NCBI RefSeq assembly: GCF_000721075.1
Contig: NZ_JOEQ01000024.1
Location: forward strand, 1 to 64,000
Reading direction: 5' to 3'
Origin: Streptosporangium amethystogenes
GTDB taxonomy: Bacteria; Actinomycetota; Actinomycetes; Streptosporangiales; Streptosporangiaceae
Length of the DNA: 64,000 nucleotides
Shown: piece after piece, positions 37,894 to 46,543 of the stretch
How the letters are laid out: each line of letters opens with the position of its first letter
How positions within the stretch are numbered: position 1 is the stretch's first letter
Translations under genes and position numbers: made by a program
The notes under the pieces: model-generated
The model's database searches: none
What the model saw: the letters and a program-made list of their open reading frames with translations, nothing else
What the model was told of the DNA's origin: nothing

Positions 37894-39236
37894 CGGATGA
37901 TTCTCTTCCGACAGTGTCAGATTCGAGCAAGCCTGTGAGCAGGGATTCCGACACTTCTTACACTCCTGACACGGGTCTCTTGGGTGGGCTGCGAACAGGA
38001 AAGTGGCTCGACGAGCAGGTCTTCGAGCCCATCCATGAAGTGGTGCCTGGTCTGATCCCTGCAGGGTTCAGCCTGTTCATCGGCAAGCCCAAAATCGGTA
38101 AGTCGTGGGCGATGGGCGGGATCCTGCTCGCCGCGGCGAGCGGCGGTCTCGCCCTCGGCGTGATCCCCGTGGGTGACCCGCAGACCGTCATGTACTTCGC
38201 CCTCGAAGACGGCGACCGGCGCATGCAGGACCGATGCCGCGCGCTCCTCGGCGAAGGGGTACCGATCCCTGAGCGGTTCAACTACCTGACGACCGTTCCG
38301 CCCGGACAGATCGTGATCACCATCGAGGCATACCTTGCCTCCTACCCGGAGACCACGCTCCTCGTGCTGGACACCCTGGGAAAGGTCATGCCGAACGCCA
38401 GCCCCGGCGAGAGCAGCTATCAGCGCGACTACCGCATCGGCGGACAGCTCAAGCGGATAGCCGACATGTACCCAAAGCTCGCCCTGGTCGTCATCCACCA
38501 TGACCGGAAAGCCGAGTCCAGCGACTTCATCGACGCCGTATCCGGTACGCAGGGACTCGCCGGGTCGGCTGACACGATCATCCTGCTGTCCCGCAAGCGG
38601 CAGTCCACCGACGGTCTGATCAACGTCACCGGCCGCGACGTCGCCGAGGGCGAATATGCGGTGACCATGACCGATGGCCGGTTCTGGAAGCTCGACGGCG
38701 AGACCCTCAGTGAGGCCGCGAAGAACGTCCGTAAGCGGGAAGAGTCCGCCGGACTGTCGGAGACCTCGAACAGCATCCTCGACTACGTCGGCCAGCATCC
38801 CGAGGGCGTACAGGCGAAGGACGTCGTCGAACGGTTCGGTAAGGACGCGTACACCTACCTCGATCGTCAGCTCAAGGCGGGTCGGCTCGTCAAGCCGAAG
38901 CGCGGTCTCTACCTGGTACCACCTGTGTCAGAAGTGTCAGAAGTGTCGAAATCCCAGGTCAGCGGGCATGACGAAACTGACACTGAGGAAATGGCGGAAG
39001 ACGTCCCGCAGGCTGCCGAGGTGGTGGCGCCGGTTCATGAGGATCAGCTGACTGTCCCTGACATCCCGCCCATCGAGGACCCGCCCGAGCCTGCTCCCGG
39101 GCGTCCGCGGACCACCAAGCCCAAATGCGGATGGTGCAAAAAGGCATTCACGCCCGCCCGGAAAGGCACCGCGTACTGCTCCCGTAACTGCCGGCAGAAC
39201 GCCAACCGGGCCGCCAAGAAGAAGGAGGGACGGTAA
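37890..39236 (+). CDS. RepA-like AAA/RecA-fold ATPase with zinc-finger tail
   Basis: A 448-aa ATPase. The Walker A motif is GKPKIGKSWAMG, Walker B is TTLLVLDTLGKV, and LALVVIHHDRKA carries sensor residues, as in RepA/KaiC-like helicases. A winged-helix segment follows (about 285-330). The last 35 residues are a zinc ribbon or MYM-like finger (CGWCKKAFTPARKG, then YCSRNCRQNAN). It probably acts as the replicative helicase or loader with the prim-pol. Confidence 0.85.
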   Translation: MTDDSLPTVSDSSKPVSRDSDTSYTPDTGLLGGLRTGKWLDEQVFEPIHEVVPGLIPAGFSLFIGKPKIGKSWAMGGILLAAASGGLALGVIPVGDPQTVMYFALEDGDRRMQDRCRALLGEGVPIPERFNYLTTVPPGQIVITIEAYLASYPETTLLVLDTLGKVMPNASPGESSYQRDYRIGGQLKRIADMYPKLALVVIHHDRKAESSDFIDAVSGTQGLAGSADTIILLSRKRQSTDGLINVTGRDVAEGEYAVTMTDGRFWKLDGETLSEAAKNVRKREESAGLSETSNSILDYVGQHPEGVQAKDVVERFGKDAYTYLDRQLKAGRLVKPKRGLYLVPPVSEVSEVSKSQVSGHDETDTEEMAEDVPQAAEVVAPVHEDQLTVPDIPPIEDPPEPAPGRPRTTKPKCGWCKKAFTPARKGTAYCSRNCRQNANRAAKKKEGR

Positions 39237-39409
39237 TGCCCGAAGAGACTCGCGCCCACCTCGCCGAGGCGATCGTCTTGGCCTGGGTGACGAACAACTA
39301 CCACGCAGCCGTAGGCATCCACTACATGCGCGACGTCGCCAGCGGACAGACGCTCCTCGCGAACCTGTACGGACGCGCCCTCGTCAACTCGTGGATGACC
39401 AGCGAGTAG
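39236..39409 (+). CDS. Small element protein, 57 aa
   Basis: An ATG sharing one base with the previous stop (TAATG) opens a frame of 57 codons ending at TAG 39409. The product starts MPEETRAHLAEAIVLAWV and is helical, with no known family. Tight coupling to the genes around it supports it as real. Confidence 0.6.
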   Translation: MPEETRAHLAEAIVLAWVTNNYHAAVGIHYMRDVASGQTLLANLYGRALVNSWMTSE

Positions 39410-39412
39410 CCG

Positions 39413-39775
39413 GTGACGACGAAGCGCCACGGAGACGGCCCGCTTGCTCTGGGGGCCGTCTCCGCTTTCGACGCATGGGTCATCCGGCACGCCCACCAAG
39501 ACAAAGCCGTCGGACTCCCCATCCCGCGTGAAGTCGTCGACATCGTCCGCCGAGTCTTCACCCCTACTTCCGCTGACGGAAGTAAATCCGGCGCCCCTGA
39601 AATCCTTGTAATGAGCACGTCGCAAATGGCGGAACGCATGGGCTGCTCGGCCCGCTGGGTCCGCCACCTCTGCGAAACAGGCCAAATGGCCGGCGCCCAC
39701 AAAGAAGGCCGGTCATGGGTGGTGATCAGAATCAAGGAGACCCATGGGCACGACGAAGACGAGAACCGCGGCTGA
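39413..39775 (+). CDS. HTH domain protein of the element
   Basis: A 120-aa protein starting at GTG, four bases after the previous stop. The C-terminal half contains an HTH (MSTSQMAERMGCSARWVRHLCETGQMAGAHKEGRSWVV) of the excisionase/MerR type. The first 60 residues look helical. It overlaps the next gene by 32 bp. Role unknown; a second transcriptional switch or DNA-bending protein of the operon is likely. Confidence 0.72.
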   Translation: MTTKRHGDGPLALGAVSAFDAWVIRHAHQDKAVGLPIPREVVDIVRRVFTPTSADGSKSGAPEILVMSTSQMAERMGCSARWVRHLCETGQMAGAHKEGRSWVVIRIKETHGHDEDENRG

Positions 39776-40394
39776 GACCCTCGACGCCCTCAAGGCGCGC
39801 ATCCTGGCCGGAGACGAAACCGTCACAGCTGAGGAACTCGCCCAGACCACCCATGCCGCCGAGCACGAGAAGCTGCTCCAGCAGGCCGCCGAGATCCTCG
39901 CCGCCGAGCAGGCAGAAGCCGACCGCCTCGACCGTGTTCGCGCCATCGCCGAGCAGCTCCTCACCGCGTACGACGACCCCGGAGAGAACGACGACATCGA
40001 GGCGCTACGGGCCGCGGTCGCCTCGATCGTCCGCCGAGCAGACCGCCGCAAAGAGGCTTTCCGCGAAGCGTACGGAGCGCTCGCCCGTGAAGGTGTCCGC
40101 ATCGGCGACGAACCCACAGCCGGCATCAGCAGACGCGAAGCAGCCATGGGAGTGTCTGACCGCGTCGTCGTCGGCGAACAGACCATCACCTACGTAGCGC
40201 CAGGCCGGACCATCGCCGACGCGATCTCTTCCGCCCTCGGCGACCTCGGCAAGAGCGACGGCATCCTTGCCCCTGGCCTCCTCGTGCGGGGCAAGCGCGA
40301 ACCCCGGCAGGAGACCGCCGAGCAGGCACAGCGCCGGGAAGAGATGCGACAGGCCATGCTCGCCAAGATGCGCCAGCAGGAGCAGACCAAGTGA
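39744..40394 (+). CDS. Coiled-coil hypothetical protein
   Basis: A 216-aa acidic protein that is almost entirely helical, with strong coiled-coil potential in residues 10-100 and a basic Gln/Arg-rich tail. No catalytic motif or family is recognised. It overlaps the genes on both sides. Phage scaffold-like or DNA-packaging accessory roles are possible but nothing in the sequence shows them. Confidence 0.65.
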   Translation: MGTTKTRTAAETLDALKARILAGDETVTAEELAQTTHAAEHEKLLQQAAEILAAEQAEADRLDRVRAIAEQLLTAYDDPGENDDIEALRAAVASIVRRADRRKEAFREAYGALAREGVRIGDEPTAGISRREAAMGVSDRVVVGEQTITYVAPGRTIADAISSALGDLGKSDGILAPGLLVRGKREPRQETAEQAQRREEMRQAMLAKMRQQEQTK

Positions 40395-40546
40395 GCCGAG
40401 ACCCGATCCGAGAGCGCTTCCCCGCCCTATTCGGAGTCAGCAGCCCGGAAAAGACCAACGACAGGCCGCAAACCCTCGGCACACCGACCGTCCCCGGCGA
40501 ACCTCCCATCGACCCCATCCGGGAATGGTGGCAAGCCACCCGATAA
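40391..40546 (+). CDS. Small element protein, 51 aa
   Basis: A GTG overlapping the previous stop (GTGA) opens a frame of 51 codons. The product begins MSRDPIRERFPALFGVS and ends REWWQATR, and is Pro-rich in the middle. No family is known. The overlap and codon use support it. Confidence 0.55.
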   Translation: MSRDPIRERFPALFGVSSPEKTNDRPQTLGTPTVPGEPPIDPIREWWQATR

Positions 40547-40653
40547 GCCCGACGTCGCCGCGAAGGACCCTCCTCCTCAGGCGCGGCAACGTCGACCAGG
40601 CCCCGGCTCGAACGTGTCGGGACGGGCCGGGGCCATCACACACCAGGAGAACC

Positions 40654-40992
40654 ATGGCTAGGCGGATACAAGCCAACCCCCGAGACAGAGTCGAGACCAC
40701 ACCAGGCAGGAGAACCAACCCTCTCCCCGTCGACTGGCCAGCACGACGCGACGCCATACACCGGCGAGACAAGACCTGTCGATGGGTCACAGACGGCAAG
40801 GTCTGCGGATCAGTCGAACGCCTCGAAGTCGACCACATCGGCGACCCTCGCGACCACGACCTGATGAACCTTCGTCTGCTGTGTCATTCACACCACGCAT
40901 TCAGGACAGGCCAGCAGGCAGCAGCAGGACGACAAGCCAAGCGCATCCCGAAGAAGCGACCCGACGAGCCTCACCCCGGTCTGATCGCATGA
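40654..40992 (+). CDS. HNH endonuclease
   Basis: A 112-aa nuclease with an AGGAGA site before the ATG. The HNH motif reads CRWVTDGKVCG, then LEVDHIGDPRDHDLMNLRLLCHSHH, with two zinc-binding Cys-containing pairs around it. In phages with cohesive ends an HNH protein next to the terminase genes helps in DNA cleavage during packaging. Here it directly precedes the TerS-like gene, which supports a packaging role. Confidence 0.87.
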   Translation: MARRIQANPRDRVETTPGRRTNPLPVDWPARRDAIHRRDKTCRWVTDGKVCGSVERLEVDHIGDPRDHDLMNLRLLCHSHHAFRTGQQAAAGRQAKRIPKKRPDEPHPGLIA

Positions 40993-41112
40993 ATCAGTGT
41001 CCGATTCATCCCGATGTGGGTGGGGGGGTCCCTCGATGTCCGATAAAAGCGGCACCGGTACGTGATAGCGCTCGGCCCTCACCGTGCATGACGAAGTTCC
41101 TAAGGAGACCTA

Positions 41113-41505
41113 GTGCGCAGTGTCAGACAGCTGAAGACCAGGCCGCCGCAGCCTGCACCGCCGGGGCTGGCTGAGCGCGGCTTGGATGCGTGGAACAAGC
41201 TGACGGTTGAGTACAACTTCCGCACGGACGAGCTGCATGTGGTGCGGGAGTTCTGCCGGACTCTCGACGTGTTGGAGCGGCTGGCCGTGGAGCTGGAGGA
41301 CGCGCCCACGATGGTGCTCTCTCCGTCTCAGGGGTTGGTGCCGAACCGGTTGTTCGCCGAGGTTCGTCAGCAGCGGCTCGCGTTGCGCGGGTTAGCGTCG
41401 TCGCTGGCTTTGCCTGGTCTGGCCGATGGTCGCAGTGGTGACGGGATGACGGTGTCGGAGAACGCGCGGAAGGCGTCGCGGGCGAGGTGGGACCGTGGCG
41501 CGTAG
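41113..41505 (+). CDS. Small terminase subunit-like protein (TerS)
   Basis: A 130-aa protein starting at GTG. The central part (PGLAERGLDAWNKLTVEYNF, then EFCRTLDVLERLAVELEDAP, NRLFAEVRQQRLALRGLASSL) has the look of the P27-type small terminase subunit, which recognises the packaging site. It follows the HNH gene as in many phages, but no large terminase follows. Phage satellites use such a protein to divert a helper's packaging motor. The family call is by pattern only. Confidence 0.65.
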   Translation: MRSVRQLKTRPPQPAPPGLAERGLDAWNKLTVEYNFRTDELHVVREFCRTLDVLERLAVELEDAPTMVLSPSQGLVPNRLFAEVRQQRLALRGLASSLALPGLADGRSGDGMTVSENARKASRARWDRGA

Positions 41506-41806
41506 GTGGGTCGAGGTCGACGACGACCAGGAGCTACTGACTGAGGCGTGCGAGATGGTGACGCTCTCGCAGTACGCCTCGATGCTCTCCCCGGATCTGG
41601 AAGAGATGGCGTGCACGTCGTATGCGCGTCTGGTCGAGCTGGCCGAGGAGTTGGAGATGCCGGCGCCGCCGCCTCTGGCGGAGATGGGGCGGAGCGGGGC
41701 GTTCACGGTGCTTGATGCCTGGGTGGAAGACAGCGGCCTGTACCACGTCGATGCTCGATGGTGCCATCTGCGGGACGGCGGCCATTGGGCCCATCAGTGC
41801 AGTTGA
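41495..41806 (+). CDS. Hypothetical element protein
   Basis: A 103-aa acidic, helical protein whose GTG start overlaps the TerS-like gene by 11 bp. A possible zinc site is at the end (ARWCHLRDGGHWAHQC). It directly precedes the tape measure gene, where phages keep tail-assembly chaperones, but no resemblance to these is seen and no frameshift slippage site was found. Confidence 0.6.
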   Translation: MARRWVEVDDDQELLTEACEMVTLSQYASMLSPDLEEMACTSYARLVELAEELEMPAPPPLAEMGRSGAFTVLDAWVEDSGLYHVDARWCHLRDGGHWAHQCS

Positions 41807-41820
41807 GGAAGTAGGAGTTC

Positions 41821-44800
41821 ATGGCGGAATTCGTAGCTGGCGAAGTTGTCGTTCCAGTCATCCCATCAGCGGATGACTTCATTTCGCGGTTGAAGAAGCA
41901 GGTTCTTGGCCCGGCGTACAAGCTGGGGCTCGACGTCGGCAAGGAGGTTCACCGCGGCCTGACCGAGCAGGCTCAGCGCGCCGTGCAGTTCGCTGTCGGG
42001 GCTGACACGAAGACCGCCTCCACTGCGTTGGAGCAGGTGCGTAAGGAGGCTCAGCAGCTCGCACGGGAGCGCGCCCACGTCGGGGTAGACGCGGACACGG
42101 GAGCGGCTCAGACGGGACTGCGGGAGCTGCTGGCGTCTTTGTCGCGGGTCAACGGTCAGCGGGCCGCTGTCTCGGTGAATGCGGATATCGGCGCCGCGGT
42201 GTCGCAGCTGACAGCGGTGGACGCCGAGCTGTCTCGGGTCGATGGCCGCACGGCGCATGCCCGCGTGGATGTCGACGTCGCCGGCGCCCTGGCGAGTCTG
42301 GGACTGGTCACCGCTGCCCTGGCTGCTTTGCCTGCGGTCGCTGCGGTGTCGTTTGGCGTGGCGGGTGTGGCGGGTGCCGCGGTCGCCGCTGGTGTGGGTA
42401 TCGCCGGTCTGGCCGCGGTCGCGGTGCCGTCGCTGTCTCGGATCGCCGAGGCGAGCAAGGCGAACGAGGCCGCGATGAAGGCCGCCCGCTCGGCGGTGTC
42501 GGGAGCGGCGGGTGCGGCTCAGCAGGCCGCGATTCAGTCGCTGAACCTGGCCAGCGCCGAGGAGAGGGTTACCGACTCCAAGCGGGCCGCTTTGGTCGCC
42601 GAGCAGGAGCTGACGCGCGCCCGGGTCGATGCGAAGCGCGCGGCCGAGGATCTGGCGCTCGCGTCCCGGAATGCGGCCTTGTCCGAGGAGGATGCCCTGC
42701 TCGGTGTCGAGGAGGCTCGTCAGCGCCTGGCCGAGGTGTCCGCGGACCCGAAGACGTCGGAGTTGGAGTACAAGCGGGCTGAGCTGGCGGTGCGGCAGGC
42801 CGAGCAGCGAGCGAAGGAAGCGACCCTTCGGAACAAGCGGCAGCAGGCTGAGCAGAAGGCCGCCGATAAGGCAGGCATCGAGGGCAGCGCCCAGGTCGTC
42901 GCCGCCAAGAACAAGATTGCTCAGGCGAACAAGCGGGTTGAGGACGCCGAGCGCCAACTCAGGGTCATGCAGCTGCAGCAGGCCGCCGCAGCCAAGCAGC
43001 AGGCCGCCTCGACCGGCGGTGTGGTCGCCCAGATGGTGAAGCTGTCGCCGGCAGCGCAGACCGCGGCCAAGCAGATCGAGGCGTTCAAGTCGGCTTACCT
43101 GGCGTGGCAGCAGCGGTTGGAGCCTGCCGTACTGCCCGCGGTGACCGGCGGGCTGAAGGTTCTGCAGGGCTTGTTCAAGCCACTGGAACCGCTGATCACT
43201 GGCTCGTCGAAGGCTCTGGTGGGGCTGGAGAAGTCCGCGAGCAAGGCGCTCGGCGGGAAGTTCTGGACGTCGTTTTTCGACGATCTGTCGAAGGCCGCCC
43301 CTACGGCGATCACTGGTCTCGGTAAGAGCTTCGGCAACATCACGACCGGTGTAGCCGGGATGATCAAGGCGTTCTTGCCGTTCGTCCCGACGATCGTCGG
43401 CGGCATCGAGAAGATCACCGCGAAGTTCTCCATCTGGGGGCAGAACCTCGGACAGTCGCAGGGCTTCAAGTCCTTCGTTGCGTTCGTGAGAGCGAACTGG
43501 CCGACCGTCCAAACGCTGTTCTCCAACGTGGCCACGGCGGTCAAGAACCTCATTGTCGGTCTGGCTCCGCTGGGGTCCGGCGCCCTGTCGGGGCTGTCTT
43601 CCCTGGCGGGTGTGATCGCCAAGATGTCGCCCGAGGTGCTCGCCGGCATCGCGGTCGCGATCGGTGCAGTCGCGCTCGGCGTGAAGGCGTGGGGCATCTC
43701 GCAGAAGATCTTGAATGTCGCGCTGAGCGACAACCCCATCGGGTTGATCATCACGGCGCTTGCCCTGCTCGCTGCCGGGCTGACGTACGCCTACCAGAAC
43801 AGCGAGACGTTCCGGCAGATCGTCGACACGGCATTCAAGAAGATCAGCGAAGTCGTGTCGTGGGCATGGAACACGGTCATCAAGCCCGCCCTGAATGCTC
43901 TGTGGACGTTCACGAAAACGGTGCTTGCCCCGGCTATCTCGTGGCTGTGGGAGAACATCATCAAGCCCGCGTTCACCAGAGCAGGCGAAGCGATCAAGAC
44001 CGCGTGGACCGTCGTCATTCAGCCGGCGCTCAAGGCGTTGTGGGAGTTCATCACGACGGTCCTGGCGCCCAAGATCTCATGGCTGTACGAGAACGTGATC
44101 AAGCCCGCGTTCTCGAAGATCGGCCAAGCGATCGACGACGCGTGGAACAAGGTGATCCTTCCGGTTTTCAACTTCCTGAAGGACGCCGTCACCAAAGACA
44201 TCCCGAACGCGTTCGACAAGGGCGTGGGGATGATTCAGACCGCGTGGGACAAGGTCAAGGACTACGCGAAGAAGCCGGTTAACTTCATCATCGGCACGGT
44301 CTATAACGGCGGCATCGTCAAGCTGTGGAACACAGTGGCCGATGCTCTTGGTCTTGACGTGAAGCTGAAGGAGATTCCGCAGCTCGCCACGGGCGGCATC
44401 TACCCGGGGTACACGCCAGGTCGTGACATCGGCTTGGCCGCGGTGTCCGGCGGTGAGGCCATCATGCGCCCGGAGTGGACGCGCGCTGTTGGGTCTGGGT
44501 TCGTCGACCAGGCGAACAAGGCCGCCCGCTCTGGTGGAGTGTCCGGCGCCGCCCGGTTCATGGGTGGATTTGCCGGCGGAGGCATCATCGGTGACCTGCT
44601 CGCCTCCGGCGTCAAGGCAGGCAGTGAGGCGTTCCTGAATCCGCTGCTCGACAAGGCCGCCGCAGCCATGGGCAACAGCCAGTGGGCGAAACTCCTCGTC
44701 GGGGTGCCGAAGAAGATGGTGGCCGACGTCGTGGCGTTCCTCACGAAGAAGGACGCCGAAACCGGCGGGCTGTCCGGCGGGAAGGCCGTCGCGTACGCCC

Positions 44801-45336
44801 GTCAGCAGATCGGTAAGCCGTACGAGTGGGGAGCTACCGGCCCGAACTCGTTCGACTGCTCCGGTCTGGTGATGCGCGCCCTACAGGCCGCAGGTGTGCA
44901 GGGTGTACCTCGGGTGACGCAGGATCAGATCAACTGGGTCACGCCGGTAGCCAAGCCCCAGGCCGGAATGCTCGGCTTCCCGCACAACGGCCATGTGTGG
45001 CTGTACTCCTCACCGAACACGATCATCGAAGCACCGCAGACCGGCCTGAACGTTCGGGAGGTCGCCGCGCGTGCGGCTCAGGTGATCGGTCGGCCGCCGA
45101 CGTACGACGATGGCGGCTATCTGCCGACCGGCCACAGCCTTGTCTACAACGGCACCGGCCGCCCGGAGAGGGTCCTCACCGATCAGCAGTGGAACGCCAT
45201 GACGCAGGGTGGCGCGAGCCGCGGTGGTGATGGGCCGCTGGTGTCTATCGGCGAGTTCCACGCGACGCAGAGCCAGACGCCAGCGCAGATCGCCCGGGAG
45301 CTCGCTTGGATGTCGAGGTCCCGCGGCGGTAGGTGA
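41821..45336 (+). CDS. Tape measure protein with C-terminal NlpC/P60 domain
   Basis: A 1171-aa phage tail protein that sets tail length and passes into the cell envelope. Residues 1-400 are Ala-rich coiled coil, interrupted by a hydrophobic segment at about 155-205. Residues 420-680 hold further helices and membrane-like segments. Three imperfect repeats of about 40 residues at 680-785 share KPAFxxxGxAI and LAPxISWLxEN. The C-terminal 180 residues are an NlpC/P60 peptidase with Cys1013 in FDCSGLV and His1058 in NGHVWLY, for cutting peptidoglycan. No other tail gene accompanies it, which is very unusual. Confidence 0.88.
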   Translation: MAEFVAGEVVVPVIPSADDFISRLKKQVLGPAYKLGLDVGKEVHRGLTEQAQRAVQFAVGADTKTASTALEQVRKEAQQLARERAHVGVDADTGAAQTGLRELLASLSRVNGQRAAVSVNADIGAAVSQLTAVDAELSRVDGRTAHARVDVDVAGALASLGLVTAALAALPAVAAVSFGVAGVAGAAVAAGVGIAGLAAVAVPSLSRIAEASKANEAAMKAARSAVSGAAGAAQQAAIQSLNLASAEERVTDSKRAALVAEQELTRARVDAKRAAEDLALASRNAALSEEDALLGVEEARQRLAEVSADPKTSELEYKRAELAVRQAEQRAKEATLRNKRQQAEQKAADKAGIEGSAQVVAAKNKIAQANKRVEDAERQLRVMQLQQAAAAKQQAASTGGVVAQMVKLSPAAQTAAKQIEAFKSAYLAWQQRLEPAVLPAVTGGLKVLQGLFKPLEPLITGSSKALVGLEKSASKALGGKFWTSFFDDLSKAAPTAITGLGKSFGNITTGVAGMIKAFLPFVPTIVGGIEKITAKFSIWGQNLGQSQGFKSFVAFVRANWPTVQTLFSNVATAVKNLIVGLAPLGSGALSGLSSLAGVIAKMSPEVLAGIAVAIGAVALGVKAWGISQKILNVALSDNPIGLIITALALLAAGLTYAYQNSETFRQIVDTAFKKISEVVSWAWNTVIKPALNALWTFTKTVLAPAISWLWENIIKPAFTRAGEAIKTAWTVVIQPALKALWEFITTVLAPKISWLYENVIKPAFSKIGQAIDDAWNKVILPVFNFLKDAVTKDIPNAFDKGVGMIQTAWDKVKDYAKKPVNFIIGTVYNGGIVKLWNTVADALGLDVKLKEIPQLATGGIYPGYTPGRDIGLAAVSGGEAIMRPEWTRAVGSGFVDQANKAARSGGVSGAARFMGGFAGGGIIGDLLASGVKAGSEAFLNPLLDKAAAAMGNSQWAKLLVGVPKKMVADVVAFLTKKDAETGGLSGGKAVAYARQQIGKPYEWGATGPNSFDCSGLVMRALQAAGVQGVPRVTQDQINWVTPVAKPQAGMLGFPHNGHVWLYSSPNTIIEAPQTGLNVREVAARAAQVIGRPPTYDDGGYLPTGHSLVYNGTGRPERVLTDQQWNAMTQGGASRGGDGPLVSIGEFHATQSQTPAQIARELAWMSRSRGGR

Positions 45337-45341
45337 ACATG

Positions 45342-45377
45342 ACGGTGGCCGCGTCCCCTCCAGGCCGCGGCCACCGT
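45342..45377 (+). terminator. Terminator after the tape measure gene
   Basis: Arms ACGGTGGCCGCG (45342-45353) and CGCGGCCACCGT (45366-45377) form a 12-bp perfect stem followed by TTTCC, directly after the stop at 45336. It marks the end of the rightward operon. Confidence 0.75.
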
Positions 45378-45430
45378 TTCCTTCGGGGCCTCCTGGTAAC
45401 GCAGGAGTGTGAGCATGCCCGGAAGGAAGA

Positions 45431-45637
45431 TCAGAGACGGAAGCGGTCGCGGAAGATCTCGCCCCGCAGGTCCCGGTAGTAGTAGTCAAGCTTTTCGAGC
45501 CAGGTGGCCCACCGCGCCATCTCTTCGACGCTGCCGCACTCCTTCAGGGCTTCCTGGCGAAGCTTGTCCAGCTTCTTAGGGTCCGCGCCGCGCTTCACCG
45601 CCTGGGCATGCAGCTTGTCCATCTCTTCGGGGGTCAT
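45431..45637 (-). CDS. Small hypothetical element protein
   Basis: A 68-aa helical, charged protein from the ATG of MTPEEMDKLHAQ. An AGAAGG lies upstream, and the ATG overlaps the stop of the preceding minus-strand gene (ATGA). The C-terminal EKLDYYYRDLRGEIFRDRF is Tyr/Arg-rich. No family recognised. Confidence 0.6.
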   Translation of the reverse strand: MTPEEMDKLHAQAVKRGADPKKLDKLRQEALKECGSVEEMARWATWLEKLDYYYRDLRGEIFRDRFRL

Positions 45638-45882
45638 AGCGGCGCCTTCTGCATGGCCAGGGGGAGCCGCTCGCAGTGGTCGAGCTGGCGGCACAGATCC
45701 CCGGGACCGTCAGCGTGCAGGGTTCGCGAGCACATGCTGTTGGGGTACGAGCCGGCCGCGTACCACCACCCGTTCAGGTGCCATACCGCCCACCTGGGGA
45801 AGGCGTGGCCGATGGTTGAGGCGAGCGCCGTAGCTTCGTCAGCAGTCAACGCGGCGCGGTTTATGGTGCCATGCTCGTGCAT
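45634..45882 (-). CDS. Small hypothetical element protein
   Basis: An 82-aa protein coupled to the one downstream. It contains four tryptophans (FPRWAVWHLNGWWYAAGSYP) and Cys/His residues in NSMCSRTLHADGPGDLCRQLDHC that could bind zinc. No family recognised. It is transcribed toward the tape measure gene's terminator. Confidence 0.6.
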   Translation of the reverse strand: MHEHGTINRAALTADEATALASTIGHAFPRWAVWHLNGWWYAAGSYPNSMCSRTLHADGPGDLCRQLDHCERLPLAMQKAPL

Positions 45883-46047
45883 GGGTCGGACCCTCCCGTC
45901 CGATCAAGACCCCGGTACGGCGTTACAGCGCCTGCCGGGGTCGTCACTTTCGGTGAACCTACGGTTTGACCATACGATGCCCTTGTCTACCTCGTCTAGG
46001 ACGTTGCCCATATGAGCGAGGTAGGCGACGTCTCTAGCGTCTAACTC

Positions 46048-46305
46048 ATGGAGATCGACCGTTTCGACCCGACGCCCATCTACCAGCAGGTGGCGCGAGT
46101 CGTCCGTGACCGGATCAAGGCCGGTGAGTTGAAGCCGCGCGATCCCATCCCGAGCGAGTCGAGCATGGTCGCCGACCACGGCATAGCCCGCGATACCGCG
46201 CGGGCCGCGGTTGCCCTGCTCCGCGAGGAGGGATGGGTCATGACGCTGCCGCAGCGAGGATCATTCGTCGCCGACCGCGAAAACTGGCCGGCTGACGAGA
46301 CGTAG
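46048..46305 (+). CDS. Short GntR-family regulator
   Basis: An 85-aa protein that is only the GntR winged HTH (PIYQQVARVVRDRIKAGELKPRDPIPSESSMVADHGIARDTARAAVALLREEGWVMTLPQRGSFV). The usual effector domain is absent. Such KorSA-like or TraR-like short GntR proteins control transfer genes in actinomycete elements. The paired palindromes downstream (46402-46489) could be its targets, though GntR sites are often of another form. Confidence 0.82.
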   Translation: MEIDRFDPTPIYQQVARVVRDRIKAGELKPRDPIPSESSMVADHGIARDTARAAVALLREEGWVMTLPQRGSFVADRENWPADET

Positions 46306-46317
46306 CAGGTCGGGAAG

Positions 46318-46489
46318 TGTCCGACCCGTACGCGCGGGGAACCGAATCCGAGGGTGAATCACCCTCGATTTCTGATGACTGTCCGACCAGTACGCGCGGG
46401 AAACTCCGGCAGATCTGCCGGAGTTGCACTACTCACCGCACCCGCCGGCGACTCTCCGCCTCCTTTGACTGTCGCAGATCTGCGACAGT
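46318..46489. promoter_or_regulatory. Noncoding block of palindromes and direct repeats
   Basis: Two direct repeats (TGTCCGACCNGTACGCGCGG at 46318 and 46380) are 62 bp apart. A 19-bp palindrome with arms CGAGGGTGA/TCACCCTCG lies at 46349-46367. Two perfect palindromes, 24 bp at 46402-46425 and 22 bp at 46468-46489, share the design ACT-N3-GCAGATCTGC-N3-AGT and are 65 bp apart. No gene fits the stretch 46306-46543. It may be a replication origin, a packaging or transfer site, or an operator cluster. Confidence 0.7.
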
Positions 46490-46543
46490 TATTTCACTAG
46501 GGGTGATCTGCGCTTTCGTAGAGTCACCGATCGGCCGGCCGAC

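Noticed and set aside
41866..43512. Minus-strand open frame (548 codons) inside the tape measure gene
   Set aside because: Antisense to a clear tape measure coding sequence, Leu/Arg/Gly-rich without a domain.
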